From Saccharospirillum sp043196875 (GTDB lineage Bacteria; Pseudomonadota; Gammaproteobacteria; Pseudomonadales; Natronospirillaceae), in assembly GCF_043196875.1 (NCBI RefSeq), contig NZ_JBEBMX010000005.1, positions 1 to 64,000 on the forward strand: 64,000 nucleotides of DNA. The letters run 5' to 3'. Under the pieces are notes generated by a model that was not told the DNA's origin, made no database searches, and was given only the letters and a program-made list of their open reading frames with translations. This document shows positions 28,528 through 37,405 of the stretch, in pieces. The stretch's first letter is position 1. The number at the start of each line of letters is the position of its first letter. The translations under genes were made by a program, and so were the position numbers.

Positions 28528-29838
28528 ATGCCCGAGTTCGAACTCTATGCCGATCTCGATGCCTGCATCGCTACCGCCGCCGCTCCGCACTGGGTGGCCT
28601 ACAGCGGTGGACTTGACTCGACGGCGTTGCTGCATGCGCTCTGCGCGCGTCTGGGCGCTGAAAATGTACAGGCGATACACGTTCATCACGGTTTAAGCGC
28701 CCAGGCGGATCAGTGGGTTGAGCATTGCACCGCTCAATGCCAACAGTTGGGTGTGGCCCTGACCATCGCCCGGGCCGAGGTAACCAATACCGGCCAGGGT
28801 CTGGAAGCTGCGGCGCGCAGCGAACGCTATCGTCATTTCGATAGCGCGCTGGCCGGTGGCGGCACACTGTGGCTGGCGCATCATCTGGACGATCAACTGG
28901 AAACCTTCTTGCTACGCTTGCTGCGCGGCAGTGGCTTGAACGGCCTCGGTGCTATGGCGGCGCAGCGCGACCAGGCCGATTATCAATTATTGCGACCCTG
29001 GTTGGCGCGGCCGCGCGCGCAGCTGGAGGCGTACGCTGCACAACACCAACTGCGTTGGATCGACGATCCCAGCAATGTCGAAATCAATTTCGATCGCAAT
29101 TATCTGCGGCAGCGGGTGATGCCACTGCTGGCCGAGCGCTGGCCGGGTTATCGCCAGACGGTGAATCGGTCCATCACACATCTGCAACAGGCCGCCAGCC
29201 AGTTACAGCGCGATCTGGATGCCGAGTTGGAACATCGTCTGGCGGCCGATGGTGCCTTCAAAGCGGTGGCGCTCGATGATTGGTCCGATGCCGATATTCT
29301 GGCGTTGCTGCATCGCTGGCTGGTCCGGCAGTCGGCGCCGCTGCCATCGGCCAGCGTCTTGCAGCGCTTGCTCGATGAAGTGGTGCGCGCCCGCGTCGAC
29401 GCCCAGCCGCAGGTTGATTTTGGTGGCGGCTCGGTGCGTCGCTTTAAAACAGCGCTGTATTGGGTGCCAGACCCGATCGAACCACAGCCAGCACCGGTGT
29501 TTTCCGAAGGCGTACAGCATTGGTCGGGGGTGGGACAGTTGACCGTCAAAATGACCCTTCAGGGTCCGAACCGCTTGCGTCTGACGGACCAGCCGTTGCA
29601 CTGGACGCTGCGTGAGGGCGGCGAACTGTTCTGGCCAGCCGGTCGCCATCAACGCCGCGATCTAAAGCGCCTGTTGCAGGAATACCGACTGGCGCCTTGG
29701 CTGCGTGATCGCTTGCCCTTGCTCTATGCCGGCGACCAACTGGTGGCGCTGGCTGGTTTGGCGGTCGAACAGGGTTTTCTCGCCGCAGAGGGTGAGCCGG
29801 GGTGGCAAATAAACTGGCAGCCGTCACTTTCTAATTGA
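28528..29838 (+). CDS. tilS: tRNA(Ile)-lysidine synthetase
   Basis: A 436-residue PP-loop ATPase that converts C34 of tRNA-Ile(CAU) to lysidine so that AUA is read as isoleucine. The PP-loop is VAYSGGLDSTALLHAL (about residues 23-38), followed by HVHHGLS and HHLDDQLETFLLRLLRGSGL, then the TilS substrate-binding and C-terminal domains. Length matches E. coli TilS. It stands between accA and pyrG as in Pseudomonas. Confidence 0.95.
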   Translation: MPEFELYADLDACIATAAAPHWVAYSGGLDSTALLHALCARLGAENVQAIHVHHGLSAQADQWVEHCTAQCQQLGVALTIARAEVTNTGQGLEAAARSERYRHFDSALAGGGTLWLAHHLDDQLETFLLRLLRGSGLNGLGAMAAQRDQADYQLLRPWLARPRAQLEAYAAQHQLRWIDDPSNVEINFDRNYLRQRVMPLLAERWPGYRQTVNRSITHLQQAASQLQRDLDAELEHRLAADGAFKAVALDDWSDADILALLHRWLVRQSAPLPSASVLQRLLDEVVRARVDAQPQVDFGGGSVRRFKTALYWVPDPIEPQPAPVFSEGVQHWSGVGQLTVKMTLQGPNRLRLTDQPLHWTLREGGELFWPAGRHQRRDLKRLLQEYRLAPWLRDRLPLLYAGDQLVALAGLAVEQGFLAAEGEPGWQINWQPSLSN

Positions 29839-29999
29839 GCGCCGAGGGGCTTTTTGTTAGTCTGGCCTCCCATCTTGAGTTGCCCATTCAAACCTTCGTT
29901 GTCGCGCCTAATTGACCCGCGTTTTGGTCGTCTGGCGTTTGTTTGCGTTGGGGTACGTTTGGGCCTGGCATTGGGCTGTTTTCAGATGGGATCTCTTCT

Positions 30000-31622
30000 A
30001 TGACGCGTTATATTTTTGTCACCGGCGGTGTGGTGTCTTCCTTAGGTAAGGGCATTGCATCGGCTTCTCTGGCCGCCATCCTGGAGGCCAGAGGGCTGAA
30101 GGTGACGCTGCTCAAGCTCGATCCCTACATCAACGTCGACCCCGGCACCATGAGCCCCTTCCAGCACGGCGAAGTCTTCGTCACTGAAGACGGCGCTGAA
30201 ACCGACTTGGATCTGGGCCATTACGAGCGCTTCGTGCGCACCACCATGACCCGCCGCAATAATTTCACCACTGGCCGTATCTACCAGGATGTACTGCGCA
30301 AAGAGCGTCGCGGTGACTATCTGGGTGGCACTGTTCAGGTGATTCCGCACATTACTGACGAAATCAAACGTCGGGTGATTGAAGGTGCTGGCGACGCCGA
30401 TGTCGCTTTGGTCGAAGTCGGCGGTACCGTCGGTGATATTGAATCTTTGCCGTTTCTCGAAGCCGTACGTCAGCTCAAAGTGGAACTGGGCAGCCGTCGC
30501 GCGCTGTCGATGCACCTGACATTGGTGCCTTTCATTGCCACCGCTGGCGAAGTCAAAACCAAGCCGACGCAACACTCAGTGAAAGAACTGCGCACCATCG
30601 GCCTGCAACCGGACATTCTGGTATGTCGTTCCGAGCAGCCGGTTGGCAAGGCTGAGCTGCGCAAGATCGCCTTGTTCACCAACGTTGAAGAACGCGCCGT
30701 TATTTCCTTGCCCGATGCCGATTCTATCTACCGCATTCCCGGCATGCTGCATAAGTCCGGCCTCGATAACATCGTCGTGGAAAAATTTGCGCTCGAATGC
30801 GATGAGCCGGATTTGAGCGATTGGGAAGATGTCACCGATCGCAAGCTGAACCCGGATGGTGAAGTCACCATCGCCATGGTCGGCAAATATATGGAGCTGC
30901 TCGATGCCTATAAATCGCTGATCGAAGCCATCGATCACGCCGGCATCCGTTCGCGCACTAAGGTCAAAATCCGCTATATCGACTCCGAAGACATCGAGAA
31001 AGACGGCACCGATGTGCTGGCCGATGTGCAGGGCATCCTGGTGCCCGGTGGTTTCGGTTATCGCGGTGTTGAAGGCAAGATTGCTGCGGCGCGCTACGCC
31101 CGCGAGAACAAGATTCCCTACCTGGGCATTTGTCTGGGTATGCAGGTGGCGGTGATTGAGTACGCCCGTCATGTCGCCGGTTTTGAAGGCGCGCATTCGA
31201 CTGAGTTTGATCGTCAGTCGCGGCACCCGGTGGTCGGTCTGGTCACCGAATGGATTGAAGCCGACGGCAAGAAGGTCGAGCGCGGCGAAACTTCAGATCT
31301 GGGTGGCACCATGCGCCTGGGCGGCCAGGAATGTCAGTTGATGGAAGACTCCATTTCCCGTCAGTGCTATGGCAAAGACCGCATCATCGAGCGTCACCGC
31401 CATCGTTATGAAGTGAATAACCATTATGTAGAAGACTTACAAAAAGCCGGTTTGCGCATCGCCGGTCGGTCGGTCGATGGCGCTCTGGTCGAGATCGTCG
31501 AAATCCCCGATCACCCTTGGTTCGTGGCCTGCCAATTCCACCCGGAATTTACCTCAACACCGCGTGATGGCCATGGTTTGTTCAGTGGTTTCATTGGCGC
31601 GGTCAGAGCCCATCGTGGCTGA
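30000..31622 (+). CDS. pyrG: CTP synthase
   Basis: A 540-residue enzyme that aminates UTP to CTP using glutamine. The N-terminal synthase domain starts MTRYIFVTGGVVSSLGKGIA and contains the FQHGEVFVTEDGAETDLDLGHYERF block; the C-terminal class I glutamine amidotransferase domain carries the catalytic Cys in YLGICLGMQ and the His/Glu pair in FHPEF. The ATG at 30000 gives the conserved N-terminus; upstream in-frame codons are unlike the family. In Pseudomonas kdsA sits between pyrG and eno; here eno follows directly. Confidence 0.97.
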   Translation: MTRYIFVTGGVVSSLGKGIASASLAAILEARGLKVTLLKLDPYINVDPGTMSPFQHGEVFVTEDGAETDLDLGHYERFVRTTMTRRNNFTTGRIYQDVLRKERRGDYLGGTVQVIPHITDEIKRRVIEGAGDADVALVEVGGTVGDIESLPFLEAVRQLKVELGSRRALSMHLTLVPFIATAGEVKTKPTQHSVKELRTIGLQPDILVCRSEQPVGKAELRKIALFTNVEERAVISLPDADSIYRIPGMLHKSGLDNIVVEKFALECDEPDLSDWEDVTDRKLNPDGEVTIAMVGKYMELLDAYKSLIEAIDHAGIRSRTKVKIRYIDSEDIEKDGTDVLADVQGILVPGGFGYRGVEGKIAAARYARENKIPYLGICLGMQVAVIEYARHVAGFEGAHSTEFDRQSRHPVVGLVTEWIEADGKKVERGETSDLGGTMRLGGQECQLMEDSISRQCYGKDRIIERHRHRYEVNNHYVEDLQKAGLRIAGRSVDGALVEIVEIPDHPWFVACQFHPEFTSTPRDGHGLFSGFIGAVRAHRG

Positions 31623-31759
31623 TCAGGGGTAGCATTCGACGGCCAACCGCCTATAATCCGGCCGTCGCATTTTGTAACAAAATTACATTTCAGGGCGCAC
31701 TGCGCCCCTTCTTGGAACCGAGCCGCATCACGGCTCTGTTACGCTCAGGAGAGTCACAG

Positions 31760-33055
31760 ATGGCTAAGATCGTTGATATCAAAGGACGGGAAGTGCTCGA
31801 TTCCCGTGGCAACCCCACCGTCGAAGCCGACGTTATTCTGGAATCCGGCCTGATCGGTCGCGCCTGTGCGCCGTCCGGCGCTTCCACCGGTTCGCGCGAA
31901 GCCTTGGAACTGCGCGATGGCGATAAAAGCCGCTATCTGGGCAAAGGCGTATTGAAAGCCGTTGCGGCGGTCAATGGTCCGATCCGCGATGCCCTGCTGG
32001 GTTTCGATGCGCTGGATCAGACGGGTCTGGATAAAACCATGATCGATCTGGACGGTACCGAGAACAAATCCAATTTCGGCGCCAACGCCATTCTGGCGGT
32101 ATCACTGGCGGCCGCCAAAGCTGCAGCGATGGACAAAGGCGTTGCGCTGTACGAACACATTGCCGATCTGAACGGCACCTCCGGCCAATACAGCCTGCCG
32201 GTCCCGATGATGAACATCCTCAACGGTGGCGAGCATGCCGACAACAACGTCGACATTCAGGAATTTATGATTCAGCCGGTTGGCGCCAAGTCTTTTAAAG
32301 AAGCGCTGCGCATCGGTGCGGAAATCTTCCATGCCCTGAAAAAAGTACTGAATGCCAAAGGCCTGAACACCGCTGTCGGTGACGAAGGTGGTTTTGCACC
32401 GAATCTGGAAAGCAATGCCGCTGCCTTGGCGGTGATTGAAGAAGCCGTGGCTGCCGCTGGCTACAAGCTGGGCACTGACATCACCTTGGCGATGGACTGC
32501 GCCGCCTCTGAATTCCACGACAACGGTCAGTACAACCTCAAAGGCGAAGGCAAGATCTTCGACTCCAACGGTTTCACCGACTACCTGGCCGAGTTGACCG
32601 AACAGTACCCCATCGTCTCCATCGAAGACGGTCTGGACGAAAGCGATTGGGACGGCTTTGCCTACATGACTCAGAAGCTGGGCAACAAAATCCAGCTGGT
32701 GGGCGACGACCTGTTCGTCACCAACACCAAGATCCTCAAAGAAGGCATCGACAAAGGCATCGCCAACTCTATCCTGATCAAGTTCAACCAGATCGGTTCG
32801 CTGACCGAAACGCTGGCGGCGATCAAGATGGCGAAAGATGCCGGTTACACCGCGGTGATTTCACACCGCTCCGGTGAAACCGAAGACGCTACCATCGCCG
32901 ATTTGGCGGTGGGTACCGCTGCCGGCCAGATCAAAACCGGCTCGCTGTGCCGTTCCGACCGCGTTGCCAAGTACAACCAATTGTTGCGCATCGAAGAAGC
33001 GCTGGGCGACAAGGCGGTTTACAACGGTCTGAAGGAAATCAAAGGTCAGGGCTGA
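31760..33055 (+). CDS. eno: Enolase
   Basis: A 431-residue glycolytic enzyme that converts 2-phosphoglycerate to phosphoenolpyruvate; also a degradosome component in many gammaproteobacteria. Catalytic blocks are intact: SGASTGSREALELRDGD loop, GDEGGFAPN, SIEDGLDE, and SHRSGETEDATIADLAV. The ATG at 31760 follows AGGAGAG. A perfect TATAAT at 31652-31657, without a good -35 box, may be the eno promoter. The 137-bp gap after pyrG also has a small GC hairpin (about 31693-31708) that could partly end pyrG transcription. Confidence 0.98.
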   Translation: MAKIVDIKGREVLDSRGNPTVEADVILESGLIGRACAPSGASTGSREALELRDGDKSRYLGKGVLKAVAAVNGPIRDALLGFDALDQTGLDKTMIDLDGTENKSNFGANAILAVSLAAAKAAAMDKGVALYEHIADLNGTSGQYSLPVPMMNILNGGEHADNNVDIQEFMIQPVGAKSFKEALRIGAEIFHALKKVLNAKGLNTAVGDEGGFAPNLESNAAALAVIEEAVAAAGYKLGTDITLAMDCAASEFHDNGQYNLKGEGKIFDSNGFTDYLAELTEQYPIVSIEDGLDESDWDGFAYMTQKLGNKIQLVGDDLFVTNTKILKEGIDKGIANSILIKFNQIGSLTETLAAIKMAKDAGYTAVISHRSGETEDATIADLAVGTAAGQIKTGSLCRSDRVAKYNQLLRIEEALGDKAVYNGLKEIKGQG

Positions 33056-33077
33056 ACCCTCTGACTGAACAACCTTA

Positions 33078-33107
33078 AGCGGGGGCCTGGTGCCCCCGCT
33101 GTTGTTT
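33078..33107 (+). terminator. Terminator-like hairpin after eno
   Basis: AGCGGGGGC / GCCCCCGCT with a CTGGT loop followed by GTTGTTT. The T-tract is interrupted, so termination may be partial before ftsB. Confidence 0.65.
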
Positions 33108-33194
33108 CGGCCCAAGGTGGTCAGCGCTGGAGCGTGGCACCCTGGGACGTTTTCGGTCAGAATGGCCGCAGTTTTGGACAGTGGATTGATCGCC

Positions 33195-33479
33195 ATGCGT
33201 TGGCTGCAACTGGGATTGTTGTTCTTGTTGGTGGTGTTGCAATACCGCCTTTGGCTGGGGGAAAACTCCTGGCCGGAAGTGAGTCGGCTCGATACCGAGA
33301 TTGCCACGCGCCAGGCGGAAATTGATCGCCAGCAAAGCCGCAACGAAGTGCTCGAAGCCCGTGTTGACGACCTGAAATCGGGTCTCGATGCGGTGGAAGA
33401 ATTAGCGCGCAACAATCTGGGTTTGCTCAAACCCGGTGAAACCTTTTATGTCATTCCTGCCGAAGAGGCCGATCGGTGA
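33195..33479 (+). CDS. ftsB: Cell division protein FtsB
   Basis: A 94-residue bitopic membrane protein. A short cytoplasmic tip (MRWLQ), one transmembrane segment (about residues 4-20) and a periplasmic coiled coil (about 32-70) lead to the conserved ARNNLGLLKPGETFYVI ending. FtsB joins FtsL and FtsQ in the divisome and helps activate septal peptidoglycan synthesis. The start at 33195 gives the normal topology; the frame is open further upstream. The eno-ftsB-ispD order is the classic gammaproteobacterial arrangement. Confidence 0.93.
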   Translation: MRWLQLGLLFLLVVLQYRLWLGENSWPEVSRLDTEIATRQAEIDRQQSRNEVLEARVDDLKSGLDAVEELARNNLGLLKPGETFYVIPAEEADR

Positions 33480-33489
33480 CGCCTCGCCT

Positions 33490-34173
33490 ATGACGCTCCA
33501 TTTGTTGTTGCCAGCCGCTGGTATCGGTCAGCGTTTCGGCCAGCCAACTCCCAAACAGTACTGTCAGATCGCCGGAAAGACCCTGGCCGAATGGACACTG
33601 GATCTGTGGCAGTCCATTGATATTGATGGCCGGCGCCTGCTTGTGCTGCGTGAGGATGATGTCATCGGTCAGCGCTTGACCGATCAAGATGCCACGCTGG
33701 AACGCGTCGTGGGTGGCGCGGAACGTGCCGATTCTGTTTTAGCAGGATTGAATGCCTTGGATGCCGGCCCAGACGATTGGGTGATGGTGCACGATATTGC
33801 CCGACCCTGCGTCAGCGCTACGGATATCAAGCGGCTCTGGCAACATTGCCAACGCACCGGCCATGGCGCTCTTTTGGCCAAGCCGCTGACTGACACCATT
33901 AAGCGCCAGCAGGGCGATCAGGTGACCAGTCTGGATCGTCGCCAACTCTGGGCGGCAATGACGCCCCAGTGTTTTCCGGTCATTGCGCTGCGCGATGCTT
34001 TAAAAGCGGCTCTTGCTGCAGGCGCTACCATTACCGACGAAGCCTCAGCGCTGGAACGACTGGGTGCGCCGGTCGATCTGGTCGAAGGCTCGGCGGATAA
34101 CATCAAACTGACCCGCGCCGAAGATCTGGCGCTGGTCGAATTCTATTTACGACAACAAGGGCGCTTGTCATGA
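33490..34173 (+). CDS. ispD: 2-C-methyl-D-erythritol 4-phosphate cytidylyltransferase
   Basis: A 227-residue MEP-pathway enzyme joining CTP to methylerythritol phosphate. LLPAAGIGQRFGQPTPKQY is the CTP-binding loop with its Lys; VMVHDIARPCVS, the LAKPLTDTIKR block and the TDEASALE C-terminal motif are typical. The ATG at 33490 follows the end of ftsB by ten bases. It overlaps ispF by four bases, so the two pathway genes are coupled. Confidence 0.96.
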   Translation: MTLHLLLPAAGIGQRFGQPTPKQYCQIAGKTLAEWTLDLWQSIDIDGRRLLVLREDDVIGQRLTDQDATLERVVGGAERADSVLAGLNALDAGPDDWVMVHDIARPCVSATDIKRLWQHCQRTGHGALLAKPLTDTIKRQQGDQVTSLDRRQLWAAMTPQCFPVIALRDALKAALAAGATITDEASALERLGAPVDLVEGSADNIKLTRAEDLALVEFYLRQQGRLS

Positions 34174-34655
34174 GAGTCGGACAGGGCGTGGACGTTCATC
34201 GCTTTGATGAGCAATCCGCAGCCACCCATATTCGCCTTGGTGGCATTGATGTGCCGGCGCCGCATGCCTTGCTGGCGCATTCTGATGGCGATGTTCTGTT
34301 GCACGCCATCTGCGATGCATTACTCGGTGCCGCCGGCCTGGGCGACATCGGTGAGCATTTCCCCGATACCGATCCAACCTGGGCCGGCGCTGACAGCCGT
34401 GCGCTGCTGAAAGAAGTCGATAACGCTGTCAGGCAACGCGGCTGGCAACTGGTCAACCTCGATGTCACCTTAATTGCCCAGACGCCACGGGTCGGCGATT
34501 ACAAGAGCGCCATCCGCGCCAGCATTGCTCAGGTGCTGAATGTCGATCTGGAGCGAATTAACGTCAAAGCGACCACCACCGAGAAACTCGGTTTTGTCGG
34601 TCGCAAAGAAGGCGTCGCCGCCGAGGCCATCTGTCTACTGGAGCCCGCTTCATGA
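34170..34655 (+). CDS. ispF: 2-C-methyl-D-erythritol 2,4-cyclodiphosphate synthase
   Basis: A 161-residue trimeric zinc enzyme of the MEP pathway. GQGVDVHRF supplies metal ligands Asp8 and His10, LLAHSDGDVLLHAICDAL the third His, and TTTEKLGFVGRKEG the C-terminal conserved block. Start overlaps ispD and end overlaps truD, each by four bases. With dxr at 13.7 kb and ispD adjacent, three of the MEP enzymes lie in this window. Confidence 0.97.
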   Translation: MRVGQGVDVHRFDEQSAATHIRLGGIDVPAPHALLAHSDGDVLLHAICDALLGAAGLGDIGEHFPDTDPTWAGADSRALLKEVDNAVRQRGWQLVNLDVTLIAQTPRVGDYKSAIRASIAQVLNVDLERINVKATTTEKLGFVGRKEGVAAEAICLLEPAS

Positions 34656-35680
34656 GTTTGCCGTTGTGGCCGCGCGCCTGGGGTGAACCCTTGGGGCAAG
34701 GCCGGCTGAAAGCGCAGCCTGTCGATTTTCAGGTAACCGAAGTATTGCCGGAAACACCGTCTGGTGACGGTGAGCATCTGTGGCTGACCATCGAAAAGAC
34801 CGGCCAGAATACCGCTTGGCTGGCGCGGCAACTGGCGCGCTGGGCTGACCTGCCTCCCAGAGCGGTCAGTTACGCTGGCCTTAAAGATCGCCACGCGGTG
34901 ACTACCCAGACTTTTTCGTTGCATTTGCCCGGTCAGGCCGATCCCAATCAACCGCTGTTGATCGATGGCGTGCGCATCATCGAGAAGCAGCGTCATCATC
35001 GAAAACTCAAGACCGGTCAGTTGGTGGGTAACGAATTTCGCGTTCGCCTGCGCGATTTCAGCGGCGATGCCGAGGCCGTTGCCGAGCGCTGGCAGCTGCT
35101 GGTCGAGCAGGGCTTTCCTAACTATTTCGGCCCGCAACGTTTTGGTGAGGGTGGGGCCAACCTTGAGCGCGCACGCGACTGGTTTTCCGGTGGTAAGCCA
35201 CCCAGGCGCGAACTGCGTGGCATCCATCTGTCTGCGGTGCGGTCTTATTTATTCAATGAATTACTGGCGCGCCGCGTCGCCGATGGCACTTGGAATCAGT
35301 GGCTGCCTGGGGACTATCTGCAGTTTCGCGAAGGCCAGGGCGGTTTTGTCTGTTTGCAGGCTGAAGAGCATGATCTTGAACGGGTGAAGCAGGGCCAGTT
35401 ATCACCCACGGCCAGTATGCCCGGCCGGGTTAAAGAGTCCTTGGGGCCGTTGGACGAACGCGAAACTCAGGCGCTGGCTGATGAATCCTTTTGGCTCGAT
35501 GGTCTGATTAAACGCGATATAGAACGCGGTTTGCGCAAGCTGCGTGTATACGCCGAGCGCGGTGTTCTGAGCTGGCAGGACGGCGATCCTATTTTTACTT
35601 TTTTCCTGCCAGCGGGCAGTTACGCCACCACCGCCTTACGCGAAGTGGCGACTTGGAATGCAGACGATGAACGCGACTAG
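34652..35680 (+). CDS. truD: tRNA pseudouridine(13) synthase
   Basis: A 342-residue TruD-family enzyme that makes pseudouridine at tRNA-Glu position 13. The catalytic Asp79 lies in SYAGLKDRHAVTTQ; NYFGPQRFG and the RSYLFNELLA region are also family signatures. It is coupled to ispF by a four-base overlap. In Pseudomonas and E. coli surE follows truD; here pcm follows after 30 bp and no surE is present at this spot. Confidence 0.96.
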   Translation: MSLPLWPRAWGEPLGQGRLKAQPVDFQVTEVLPETPSGDGEHLWLTIEKTGQNTAWLARQLARWADLPPRAVSYAGLKDRHAVTTQTFSLHLPGQADPNQPLLIDGVRIIEKQRHHRKLKTGQLVGNEFRVRLRDFSGDAEAVAERWQLLVEQGFPNYFGPQRFGEGGANLERARDWFSGGKPPRRELRGIHLSAVRSYLFNELLARRVADGTWNQWLPGDYLQFREGQGGFVCLQAEEHDLERVKQGQLSPTASMPGRVKESLGPLDERETQALADESFWLDGLIKRDIERGLRKLRVYAERGVLSWQDGDPIFTFFLPAGSYATTALREVATWNADDERD

Positions 35681-35710
35681 CAACACCTTTGGCGCAGGAG
35701 TGCGCTGACC

Positions 35711-36373
35711 ATGAACCTCAGAGGCATTGGCATGACGTCGGAGCGGACCCGACGGCGACTGATCGAACGGCTGTTCGAGAAAGGCATTCGTGACCCTAAA
35801 GTGCTGGAGTGCTTTAACCAGGTGCCGCGCCATATCTTTGTCGATGAAGCCCTCGGTCATAAGGCCTACGAAGATACCGCCGTGCCAATTGGTTACGCTC
35901 AAACCCTGTCGCAACCCTATATAGTGGCGCGCATGACCGAACTGGTGTTGTCGGCGCGTCATCATGAGCGGGTGTTGGAAATCGGAACCGGTTCGGGCTT
36001 TCAGACGGCGGTGCTGTGTCAGGTGGTCGAGGAAGTCTTCTCGGTCGAACGTATTGCGCCCTTGCAGCAAAAAGCCCGTCAGCGACTGCGGCAGCTGAAA
36101 ATCTATAACGCCCGGCTGAAATTGGACGACGGCTTTCTGGGTTGGCCCGACCAGGGCCCCTTCGATGTCATCATCGGCACGGCCGCTCCGGAAACACCGC
36201 CGCAGGAGTTAATCAACCAACTGGTTCCCGATGGCGGCCGGCTGATTCTGCCACTGGGCAGTGATGTTCAATATCTGACGGTGATCGAACGCGAAGGCGA
36301 CGATATTCACACCCATCAGATCGAGCCGGTGCGTTTCGTACCGATGTTAAACGGCGTACAGAGAGAGCTATGA
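35711..36373 (+). CDS. pcm: Protein-L-isoaspartate O-methyltransferase
   Basis: A 220-residue SAM-dependent methyltransferase that starts repair of isoaspartyl residues in aged proteins. The SAM motif is VLEIGTGSGFQTAVL; AVPIGYAQTLSQPYIVA and FDVIIGTAAPETPP complete the family pattern. AGGAG lies ten bases before the ATG at 35711. It overlaps the DUF368 gene by four bases. The usual companions nlpD and rpoS follow, consistent with a stationary-phase survival cluster. Confidence 0.95.
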   Translation: MNLRGIGMTSERTRRRLIERLFEKGIRDPKVLECFNQVPRHIFVDEALGHKAYEDTAVPIGYAQTLSQPYIVARMTELVLSARHHERVLEIGTGSGFQTAVLCQVVEEVFSVERIAPLQQKARQRLRQLKIYNARLKLDDGFLGWPDQGPFDVIIGTAAPETPPQELINQLVPDGGRLILPLGSDVQYLTVIEREGDDIHTHQIEPVRFVPMLNGVQREL

Positions 36374-37236
36374 AACAGCAATTGCAGTGGTTCGCCAAAG
36401 GTGCCGTGATGGGCATTGCCGATGCGGTACCGGGGGTGTCTGGCGGCACCATGGCATTGATTACCGGCATCTACGAGCGGTTGATCGCTGCGCTGGCGGC
36501 CTTGCGAATCGATACCGCTCGCCAGGCGCTGAGCGGTGACTGGGCCGGCGCCTGGCAGCGTCTGGATGGTAACTTTCTGCTCAGCCTGGGGCTGGGGATT
36601 CTGCTCAGTCTCTTTACCACGCTCAGCCTGATGCACACCTTGCTGGAGCAGGCGCCACAGTTGGTCTGGGCGTTTTTCGCGGGGTTGATACTGGCATCCC
36701 TGCTGGTGCTGATGCGCCGTCATCGCTGGCAACCCATCGATGCTTTGTTGATGGCGCTAGGGACTTCTATTGCCGTTGGGATTGCGCTGTCGACCTCATT
36801 AGAGTTGACGCCAACGCCCTTCTGGCTGGTGGTGGGGGGCGCCTTGGCGATATCGGCCATGCTGCTGCCGGGTATATCGGGCAGCTTTATCCTCTTGTTG
36901 CTGGGTATTTATCCGGCGGTTGTGCAGGCCGTCAGTGAAGCTGATTTGGTTACCATTGCCTGGGTGGCGCTGGGTTGCCTGATCGGATTGCTGGCATTCA
37001 GTCGTCTGTTGAACGCCTTGCTGGCGCGATGGCATGACCGGGTGCTGGGTTTTATGCTCGGCTTCGTGCTCGGAGCCCTGATCAAAGTCTGGCCCTGGCA
37101 GGCCGGTGGCGATTGGTTAACTCCCCAGGCTTATCAGTTATTGACCGGCCAATCGGCTTGGCTGGGTGGCTGCCTGGCGATGGCGTTGCTCGGTGCACTC
37201 GGGGTTGTTTTACTGACCTTTAAGAGTCGCCGCTGA
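36370..37236 (+). CDS. DUF368 membrane protein, probable undecaprenyl-phosphate translocase (PopT type)
   Basis: A 288-residue polytopic membrane protein, roughly eight or nine transmembrane segments. The N-terminal GAVMGIADAVPGVSGGTMAL and TGIYERLI are the DUF368 signature, and an inverted second copy (LLPGISGSFILLLLGIY) appears near the middle, the internal repeat of the family. DUF368 proteins have been identified as candidate flippases that return undecaprenyl phosphate across the inner membrane (PopT of Staphylococcus aureus, a Vibrio cholerae homologue). This would fit with uppS in the same window. It is translationally coupled to pcm. The role here is inferred from family. Confidence 0.85.
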   Translation: MKQQLQWFAKGAVMGIADAVPGVSGGTMALITGIYERLIAALAALRIDTARQALSGDWAGAWQRLDGNFLLSLGLGILLSLFTTLSLMHTLLEQAPQLVWAFFAGLILASLLVLMRRHRWQPIDALLMALGTSIAVGIALSTSLELTPTPFWLVVGGALAISAMLLPGISGSFILLLLGIYPAVVQAVSEADLVTIAWVALGCLIGLLAFSRLLNALLARWHDRVLGFMLGFVLGALIKVWPWQAGGDWLTPQAYQLLTGQSAWLGGCLAMALLGALGVVLLTFKSRR

Positions 37237-37405
37237 ATTTGTCAATTTTAAAAGCGGATTGACTGCACAAATTTCGATTGGCCCCTAAAGGTTCTTAGAT
37301 TAAATTTTCCTAATAAACGTTTTGTATGCTGGCTTTGAGAATAATACGGTGTTATGAACGGTGTTGGGTGGGCCTCGACCGGAGATAGAAGCGGAGATTA
37401 ACGAC

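Noticed and set aside
31693..31712. Intrinsic terminator between pyrG and eno
   Set aside because: The GGGCGC/GCGCCC stem is short and followed by CTTCTT rather than a T-run, and it lies downstream of the probable eno -10 box.
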